From contig JAIOTG010000121.1 in the NCBI GenBank assembly GCA_021106995.1, positions 1 to 20,006 of the forward strand: a stretch of 20,006 nt of DNA. Direction: 5' to 3'. Position 1 is the first letter of the stretch; each line of letters begins with the position of its first letter. The stretch is from a bacterium. GTDB lineage: Bacteria; Patescibacteriota; Patescibacteriia; Patescibacteriales; JAGXOH01. The notes below the pieces were generated by a model. That model was not told the origin of the DNA, did not search any database, and was given only the letters and a program-made list of their open reading frames with translations. Positions 15,151-20,006 of the stretch are shown one piece after another. The translations under genes were made by a program, and so were the position numbers.

Positions 15151-15889
15151 TAAACTTAAAATTATCTAAAATATAATTAACTTCTCCCAAAAATCTTTTT
15201 GAATCTAAATCGTCTGATTCACCGGGATACTTTATTAAATAACTATATTTATTTTTTTCAATTAAAATATAAAAATCTTTCTCTCCTGACATATTTTCAA
15301 TTAAAGTATATTTAGTTCCTTGAAAACCATCTATAAAAATCGTCTCCTCTTTAAACTCTATCATCCCGGGATATTTTTTAGCTTCTTTTTTAGCCTCTTC
15401 TATCTCATTTCCAGCATCCTGACTAACCTCTATAGTAACAGCCCCCAAGCCATCTTTTGGTATCACATATCCAAAAGAAACATTTTCCTTACTCCTAATA
15501 CGTAATGGCCAATCTTTAGGAAATTTAGCTTGATAACTGTAGGTAGGATTTTCATAAAAACCATTACTTGGCTCTTCTTTTCTATCCTCTTCTAATATTC
15601 TTTCTGGAATTTCCATTTGTTTAATTTTAGGAATTGGAGTAATCACTTCTTTTTCATCAACACTATTAGATGAAGCAGTTTTATTTTCAATTTCTTTGTC
15701 TAAATTATTATTCTTACTTTCAGGTTTATCATTAACTTGGCCAATATCGTTGTCTGTTTGTTTATTAGTAAAAATATTACCTATATTTATTTCTGAATCT
15801 TTTTTAAAAAAACTGAAATAGCCAAAATAAACAATCGCGCAAAACAAAAAAATTAAAACTATATTTGATAATTTAAAATATTTAATCAT
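15143..15889 (-). CDS. Membrane-anchored PsbP-like domain protein
   Basis: The 248-residue protein has an N-terminal membrane helix (about 9-27) and no prepilin motif or lipobox. A low-complexity Asn/Lys/Glu/Asp linker (about 28-110) follows, with a folded C-terminal domain from about 112. The domain begins NPTYSYQAKFPKDWPLRI and continues through VTIEVSQDAGNEIEEAKKEA (172-191) to a final FLGEVNYILDNFKF. This resembles PsbP/Mog1-like or DUF1795-type domains found in many extracytoplasmic proteins. It is inserted between the PilV-like and PilW-like genes, 23 bases after the first. A structural or chaperone role in minor-pilin assembly is inference from position. No catalytic residues are evident. 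Confidence 0.68.
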   Translation of the reverse strand: MIKYFKLSNIVLIFLFCAIVYFGYFSFFKKDSEINIGNIFTNKQTDNDIGQVNDKPESKNNNLDKEIENKTASSNSVDEKEVITPIPKIKQMEIPERILEEDRKEEPSNGFYENPTYSYQAKFPKDWPLRIRSKENVSFGYVIPKDGLGAVTIEVSQDAGNEIEEAKKEAKKYPGMIEFKEETIFIDGFQGTKYTLIENMSGEKDFYILIEKNKYSYLIKYPGESDDLDSKRFLGEVNYILDNFKFND

Positions 15890-15912
15890 AAGATATAATT
15901 AATAGATAAAAA

Positions 15913-16353
15913 TTAATGTTTACTAATTAAAGTGTTCATGATTATATTTTCTTCTCCTTTAGTCAAAGTGTTTAGGTAATAAACCCTGGTAGTTATTCTT
16001 TTTAATCCTGTATCAGAAGAACTGGCATTTAAATTTTCATCCATATAATAAACCTCGGTTTCCCTTTGATATTTGTAAAAAAAATCATTTTTATCGCTTG
16101 AAAGCCTATGTTTAATCTCAATGGTCCCAGTTGCGATATTATCATAACCACTACTATATAAACTCTCTATTTTTTCCTGAGCCAAATAAGAAGCTGTAGT
16201 CTTTTTTTGAGAGGAATCATTAATGGAGTTGCCAAGAGGAAAAGACTGGACTAAACCAATAAAGGCCACCATTAATATGCTCATGGCTACAACAACTTCT
16301 ATTAAAGAAAATCCCTTTAATTCTCTTTTGAATTTTTTATTGAATTTTAACAT
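15913..16353 (-). CDS. PilV-like minor type IV prepilin
   Basis: The 146-residue protein has a class III prepilin signal: basic leader MLKFNKKFKRELK, Gly14, then FSLIEVVVAMSILMVAFIG, with Glu at mature +5. The sequence ASYLAQEKIESLYSSGYDNI (79-98) matches the PilV/GspI pattern, where the helix after the hydrophobic part is followed by LAQEKIE. The C-terminal part is a short beta domain ending at ISKH. Its start overlaps the preceding GspH-like gene by 17 bases, implying translational coupling. No other start codon is available that preserves the leader. The neighbours are all minor-pilin genes, consistent with a tip complex. Confidence 0.86.
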   Translation of the reverse strand: MLKFNKKFKRELKGFSLIEVVVAMSILMVAFIGLVQSFPLGNSINDSSQKKTTASYLAQEKIESLYSSGYDNIATGTIEIKHRLSSDKNDFFYKYQRETEVYYMDENLNASSSDTGLKRITTRVYYLNTLTKGEENIIMNTLISKH

Positions 16354-16780
16354 AGCCTGAAGGTTTTATTTCAATTATTATTTCTCTTCCCAAGACACTT
16401 TCCAAAATAATTTCCCCTGAATCACTTACCCCTCCGTAAAAATTAAACTTCACCCGATTTCCGGGTAAACCATTAACTTGTTTTAAATTTACATTATTTC
16501 CCAAAAATAAAGTTTTTACTGTACTTGTAGATCCATCAACCTTTATTACTTGATAACTATTATCAGCCTCATCAAATACCATGCCATATACTACCTGTTC
16601 GGTAACCGTTCTTTGCCCCGTATATCTTAATTCACCCACTATATACCTAGCCTCAGCACTTAATTCAGAATTAATACGATAATTTCTTATGTAGGGCATT
16701 GAAATAGCTACAACCACAATAAAGAAAACTATTGCTACTAAAGTGTTTAACAAAATAAAACCTTTTTTATTTTTTAACAT
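16337..16780 (-). CDS. GspH/FimT-like minor prepilin lacking the conserved Glu+5
   Basis: The 147-residue protein has a short basic leader MLKNKKG and a hydrophobic helix starting FILLNTLVAIVFFIVVVAIS (8-27). The predicted cut after Gly7 leaves Asn at mature +5 instead of the near-invariant Glu that normally aids methylation and docking into the filament. The soluble domain, with ELSAEARYIVGELRYTGQRT (39-58), fits GspH/FimT minor pilins. It starts 3 bases after pilC and overlaps the PilV-like gene by 17 bases. The Glu-free helix suggests a tip position like GspK, but its size is GspH-like. Whether it is processed by the prepilin peptidase is not shown. Confidence 0.78.
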   Translation of the reverse strand: MLKNKKGFILLNTLVAIVFFIVVVAISMPYIRNYRINSELSAEARYIVGELRYTGQRTVTEQVVYGMVFDEADNSYQVIKVDGSTSTVKTLFLGNNVNLKQVNGLPGNRVKFNFYGGVSDSGEIILESVLGREIIIEIKPSGYVKIQ

Positions 16781-16783
16781 ATT

Positions 16784-17926
16784 TTATATAGTTGATGTCA
16801 TAGAATACATGGGCATAATAATAGCCACTGCCATACCACCTACGCCAACACCTAAAAGCAAAATCAAAACAGGTTCAATTATGGAGGGAAGATTACTCAT
16901 AATGCTGTCCACTTCTTTTTCATAAAAATCGGCCAATTCCATTAGTATATTAGAAAGCTCTCCAGTTTCCTCTCCTATAGCCACTATCTGTTGAACTACT
17001 GGAGGAAACAACTTAGGATAAGTCGCTAAAATCTCATTAATTTTTCCACCTGTCTCTATCTTATCACCCACTTCTTCTATTGACTTCCTGTAAGGCAAAT
17101 TTCCTAAAACACTAGCTGTTATTTTAAAAGATCTAACAATCAATATATCGGTCTTCATTAAACTACTGGAAGTTCTAGCAAAATTGGCTAAATTTATTTT
17201 TTTAATAATAGAAGATATAATTGGGAGCTTCAAAAGTATAGATTGAAAGATATATTTACCCTTATAAGTTTTTAAAATTTTAATAAATAATAAAACCACA
17301 AATACAACAACAACAGCTAAGAACATTATATTATTTACCATAAAATCACTAATACCAATTAATATTCTAGTAGGTAGTGGTAAGGCTGTTCCAAAACTAT
17401 CAAAAACTCCCAACATCTGTGGCACTACCTTTAACATCATAAAAACACCAATTAAAATCATGGCCATCAACAAAACAACTGGATAAGTTAAGGCTCCTTT
17501 AACTTTAGAAACTAATTCATGTTGTTTTTTAATTTGAATATAAAGCTGTTCTAAAACCTTTTCAAGATTACCAGAAACTTCTCCGGCCTCTATCATATTT
17601 ATAAAAAGATCACCAAAAATTTTCTTGTGAGGCCTAAAACTTTCAGCTAAACTTTTCCCTTTTTCTACCTCAACAGAAATTTCACTAACTACTTTAGCAA
17701 AATATTTATTAGTAGTTTGCTTGGACAAGGTTCTTAAAATAACAGACAATGAAATTCCCGTTCTAAACATGATTCCAAAATACTGAATAAAAAATAATTT
17801 TTCTTTCAAAGAAACTCTTGAAAATTTTAAAAAATAATCATTTATTTTTTTTGCCCACTCAGAACCTTCTTTTTTTTCATCTTCTTTACGATTATCTTTA
17901 TTTTTTTTAGATAAACTAAATTTCAT
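16784..17926 (-). CDS. pilC: Type IV pilus inner-membrane platform protein PilC (GspF family)
   Basis: PilC is the membrane platform that PilB rotates or pushes to add pilin subunits. The 380-residue protein has two homologous cytoplasmic GspF domains. The first has GEVSGNL (115-121) and the second GEETGEL (318-324), the conserved paired motif. Membrane helices lie near 147-169, 199-215 and 351-372, the expected three. A 30-residue Lys/Glu-rich N-terminal tail precedes domain one. It starts 17 bases after the epimerase gene and leads the pilus genes on this strand. No pilT gene is adjacent, unlike many pilus clusters. Confidence 0.94.
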   Translation of the reverse strand: MKFSLSKKNKDNRKEDEKKEGSEWAKKINDYFLKFSRVSLKEKLFFIQYFGIMFRTGISLSVILRTLSKQTTNKYFAKVVSEISVEVEKGKSLAESFRPHKKIFGDLFINMIEAGEVSGNLEKVLEQLYIQIKKQHELVSKVKGALTYPVVLLMAMILIGVFMMLKVVPQMLGVFDSFGTALPLPTRILIGISDFMVNNIMFLAVVVVFVVLLFIKILKTYKGKYIFQSILLKLPIISSIIKKINLANFARTSSSLMKTDILIVRSFKITASVLGNLPYRKSIEEVGDKIETGGKINEILATYPKLFPPVVQQIVAIGEETGELSNILMELADFYEKEVDSIMSNLPSIIEPVLILLLGVGVGGMAVAIIMPMYSMTSTI

Positions 17927-17943
17927 TTTATTATTTAATTAAT

Positions 17944-18960
17944 TTATATAACTGTCTTTAAGCCCTTCTTGGCCCTTAAGTCATCTATTGTTCTCTCAAT
18001 GCCTTTATCAAAAGTAACCACTGGCATCCATCCTAATTCATTACTAGCTTTTGAAATGTCTGGTAACGCCAATTGAGTCATAAAAGTTTTTTCTTCTTTA
18101 TATACAATATTTGAATTTGACTCAACTATGTCTATTATCTTTTGAGCGACTCTTTTAAGAGAAATTAGGAGGTCTGACCCAATATTTATAGGTCCGCTCA
18201 CTTCAGTCTCCATCATTTTTAAAGTAGCATCAATTAAATCGCTAACATAACAAAAACTAGAAGAAAAATTTTCATCACCATAAACCGCTAAATCTTTATT
18301 GTCCAAAGCATTATCAATAAAATCAGGGATCATTTGATTATCATTCAGTTTCATACGAGGACCAAAAATCCTAAAAGGCCTTATAATTTTAACATCTAAA
18401 CCATAAACATCTTTGTAATTTTTTACCATAGTTTCACCAAACCTTTTTCCCTCGTCATAGGAACTTCTTTCAGATAAAAAATCTGTTTTTCCAATGTAAT
18501 CCTCTGCCACTTTTTTCTCACCCGTCTCTTCCCTGCCTCCATAAACCACTGAAGAAGAAAAATAAATAAACTTTGATTCATTTCGCATAACTATGTCAAG
18601 AGCATTTTTTAAACCCAAAGAATTGGCTAATAAATTAGCTATCTTATTTTCTTCAAACTTTTTTGGAGAAGTGGGGCAAGCGAGATAATATATTTCTTGA
18701 ATTCCTTGAAATTGAATTTTAAATCTTTGCAACTCTTTTAAATTTTCTAAATCAATCTGCTCGGAAACATCATGTTTTATAAAAACAAAATCGGGATTAG
18801 CGAGCAAATGATCAATGTTAGCCTCTGCTCCTGTAGAAAAGTTGTCCAAACAAATCACTTTATTATCTTTAATTAACTCGTCACAAAGATGAGAACCGAT
18901 AAAACCAGCTCCGCCTATAATCAAAATATTTTTTTTATCAAATATTACTTTGTTGCTCAT
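17944..18960 (-). CDS. NAD-dependent sugar epimerase/dehydratase, UDP-glucuronate decarboxylase-like
   Basis: The 338-residue protein is an extended short-chain dehydrogenase of the sugar-nucleotide type. It has the NAD-binding GGAGFIGSH (16-24), Asp39 at the end of the second strand, FSSSVVYG (134-141) with the catalytic Ser, and SYDEGKR (167-173) with the Tyr168/Lys172 pair. ACPTSP (94-99), the DNFSTGAEANIDHLL segment (39-53) and RIFGPRM (197-203) resemble UDP-glucuronate decarboxylases that make UDP-xylose. dTDP-glucose dehydratase or UDP-galactose epimerase remain possible. It could supply a donor sugar to the glycosyltransferases at 6660-10354. It ends 17 bases before pilC and starts 24 bases after the FG-GAP frame. 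Confidence 0.83.
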   Translation of the reverse strand: MSNKVIFDKKNILIIGGAGFIGSHLCDELIKDNKVICLDNFSTGAEANIDHLLANPDFVFIKHDVSEQIDLENLKELQRFKIQFQGIQEIYYLACPTSPKKFEENKIANLLANSLGLKNALDIVMRNESKFIYFSSSVVYGGREETGEKKVAEDYIGKTDFLSERSSYDEGKRFGETMVKNYKDVYGLDVKIIRPFRIFGPRMKLNDNQMIPDFIDNALDNKDLAVYGDENFSSSFCYVSDLIDATLKMMETEVSGPINIGSDLLISLKRVAQKIIDIVESNSNIVYKEEKTFMTQLALPDISKASNELGWMPVVTFDKGIERTIDDLRAKKGLKTVI

Positions 18961-18984
18961 AAATAAAAATTTAATTGTTAAAAA

Positions 18985-19809
18985 TTATTTTATCTTCAAA
19001 ATTCCAACATTTATTCCGCCTGAAAAACTTCGGTCATAAGCATAGAAAGAGTTTACAAGTTCTCCTTCCATATTAAAAGCGCGAACATGAGGGCCTCCGC
19101 CAACACCGGCCCCTGTTACTATTTCTGCCCAACCATCCTTGTTAATATCGGCAGCACCTATATTTACCCCACCTCTAAAATCAGCATTATAAGCAAAGAA
19201 TTGTCCTAAAACTTGGGAATAATTGTTAAAAATTCTTATTTGAGGACCACCCTGAGATTGAGGCGATACCACAATTTCGTCTTTATTACGAGTAATACTC
19301 CCATCTATATTAGCAGATGAAACATTAACTCCTCCTTTAAAATTAGCATCAAAAGCAAAAAATTGCACTAAAACACTAAAATCTTTATCAAATACACGAA
19401 CATGTGGACCTCCGCCAGGACCAGCTCCAGTTATTATTTCGTCTTTTCCATCTCCGTCAATATCACCACTAGCCACATTTACTCCGCCCCTAAACTTAGA
19501 ATCAAAAGCAAAAAATTGACCTAACAAATCTCCTCTTTCATTAAAAATTCGAACATGTGGACCTCCGCCAGGACCAGCTCCAGTTATTATTTCGTCTTTT
19601 CCATCTCCACTAATATCACCACCTATTACATTAATCCCTCCTTTAAAATTATTATAAACCGAAAATTCACTATCTAGACCTCCGCCATAATTAAAAATCT
19701 TTATATTTTCTTCTCCTTTAGAATAAGGAGAGATTAATAATCTTAACTCTTTAGAATTTAATAACTCTAAAGCCTTGTTAACGCTTTTTTCAATATTTAA
19801 TCTACCCAC
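18985..19809 (-). CDS. FG-GAP/VCBS repeat region, C-terminal part of an interrupted S8 protease
   Basis: This 274-residue frame is read from a GTG, but the same frame stays open back to 19923, just after an in-frame TAG. It is therefore probably the tail of the upstream protease rather than an independent gene. Four repeats of about 51 residues start near FKGGINV (55), FRGGVNV (106), FKGGVNV (157) and FRGGVNI (211), with a partial fifth, FSGGINV (262). They contain GAGPGGGPHVRIF-type strands and Asp-rich calcium-type loops such as GDIDGDGKDE (115-124). Loop three is degenerate and carries a 3-residue insertion (NIDGSITRNKDE). Such repeats form beta-propeller-like, cell-surface binding modules. 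There is no signal peptide here because the true N-terminus is outside the window. Confidence 0.75.
   Translation of the reverse strand: MGRLNIEKSVNKALELLNSKELRLLISPYSKGEENIKIFNYGGGLDSEFSVYNNFKGGINVIGGDISGDGKDEIITGAGPGGGPHVRIFNERGDLLGQFFAFDSKFRGGVNVASGDIDGDGKDEIITGAGPGGGPHVRVFDKDFSVLVQFFAFDANFKGGVNVSSANIDGSITRNKDEIVVSPQSQGGPQIRIFNNYSQVLGQFFAYNADFRGGVNIGAADINKDGWAEIVTGAGVGGGPHVRAFNMEGELVNSFYAYDRSFSGGINVGILKIK
19397..19455 (-). repeat. 59-bp identical direct repeat, copy 1, within the FG-GAP gene
   Basis: This segment is base-for-base the same as 19550-19608, offset 153 bases, or exactly 51 codons, matching the protein repeat period. Perfect identity in otherwise diverged repeats suggests recent duplication or gene conversion. 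Confidence 0.9.
19550..19608 (-). repeat. 59-bp identical direct repeat, copy 2, within the FG-GAP gene
   Basis: Second copy of the unit at 19397-19455. Both encode the GDGKDEIITGAGPGGGPHVR core of successive repeats. A repeat this long could also mislead short-read assembly. Confidence 0.9.
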
Positions 19810-19923
19810 CCCTATGCTACCTATATAATCAGGGTTTAATTTATCTATATTGTCAGTATTTTCAAGTAATATCTCTCTACCTTTAGCGCTGTCAATTTCG
19901 GGATTAGCGGCCTCAATTAAAGC

Positions 19924-20006
19924 CTATGCCCCACTAACCATAGGTGCAGACATAGAAGTTCCGGACCAAAAACCATTGTAATATTTATCAAAAAAATTAC
20001 CCCCTA
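19924..20006 (-). pseudogene. End of an S8 (subtilisin-like) peptidase catalytic domain, interrupted by an in-frame TAG
   Basis: Hand translation of the minus strand from 20004 gives an open frame with NGFWSGTSMSAPMVSGA. GTSMSAP is the subtilisin active-site serine motif. TAG at 19926-19924 follows directly. After it the same frame continues with ALIEAANPEIDSAKGREI, the expected helix after the serine in S8 proteases, and then runs into the FG-GAP repeats. The break is thus one codon in an otherwise continuous gene of which the 5' part is outside the window. A product ending here would lack the last part of the catalytic fold and the repeats. A nonsense mutation, a base-call error or readthrough could all explain it. 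Confidence 0.75.

Noticed and set aside
1..20006. UGA recoding to glycine, as known in some CPR lineages
   Set aside because: TGA ends the gene at 7673-8086 in an ATGA overlap, and I saw no internal TGA in the recognised genes.

Overview
The window looks like a chromosome segment from an uncultured member of the Candidate Phyla Radiation (Patescibacteria, probably Parcubacteria-like). This is inferred from strong AT-richness, very tight gene packing, weak or absent Shine-Dalgarno sequences, a compact mur cluster containing a CofE-like ligase, and a monoderm-type type IV pilus (T4P) set with no outer-membrane secretin. The genetic code appears standard: TGA ends the gene at 7673-8086, and TAG ends pilB, pilN and the gene at 10351-11091. 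No rRNA, tRNA, CRISPR array or insertion sequence was recognised, and no gene-free stretch exceeds about 130 bases.

Region 1 (1-4798, minus strand) is a cell-wall operon. In transcription order it holds a small membrane protein, mraY, a coenzyme-F420:L-glutamate-ligase-like gene, ftsW, murG and murC (cut by the window edge). It makes lipid I and lipid II and feeds an FtsW-type polymerase. The CofE-like gene sits where murD lies in the classical mraY-murD-ftsW-murG-murC order, which is the most intriguing metabolic point here.

Region 2 (4799-4929) is a compact divergent control region. Candidate promoters for the wall operon and the pilB operon face away from each other, and their -35 boxes overlap.

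Region 3 (4930-10354, plus strand) begins with the T4P extension ATPase gene pilB. It continues with almost no gaps into a family 2 glycosyltransferase, a DUF2304 membrane protein, an unknown four-helix membrane protein and two family 4 glycosyltransferases. Pilus extension therefore seems to be co-expressed with surface-glycan or glycoprotein synthesis.

Region 4 (10351-18960, minus strand) runs convergently into region 3 with a 4-base overlap. In transcription order it encodes a sugar-nucleotide epimerase/decarboxylase, PilC, a GspH-like prepilin lacking Glu+5, a PilV-like prepilin, a membrane-anchored PsbP-like protein, a PilW-like prepilin, a large PilX-like protein, PilM, PilN, PilO and an unknown anchored ectodomain protein in the PilP position. 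Together with PilB this supplies the cytoplasmic and membrane assembly machine plus a minor-pilin tip complex. The major pilin, PilT and PilD are not in the window.

Region 5 (18985-20006, minus strand) is the 3' part of a secreted subtilisin-like (S8) protease with FG-GAP/VCBS repeats. Its frame is interrupted by a TAG codon just after the catalytic-serine motif, while the rest of the frame remains intact.
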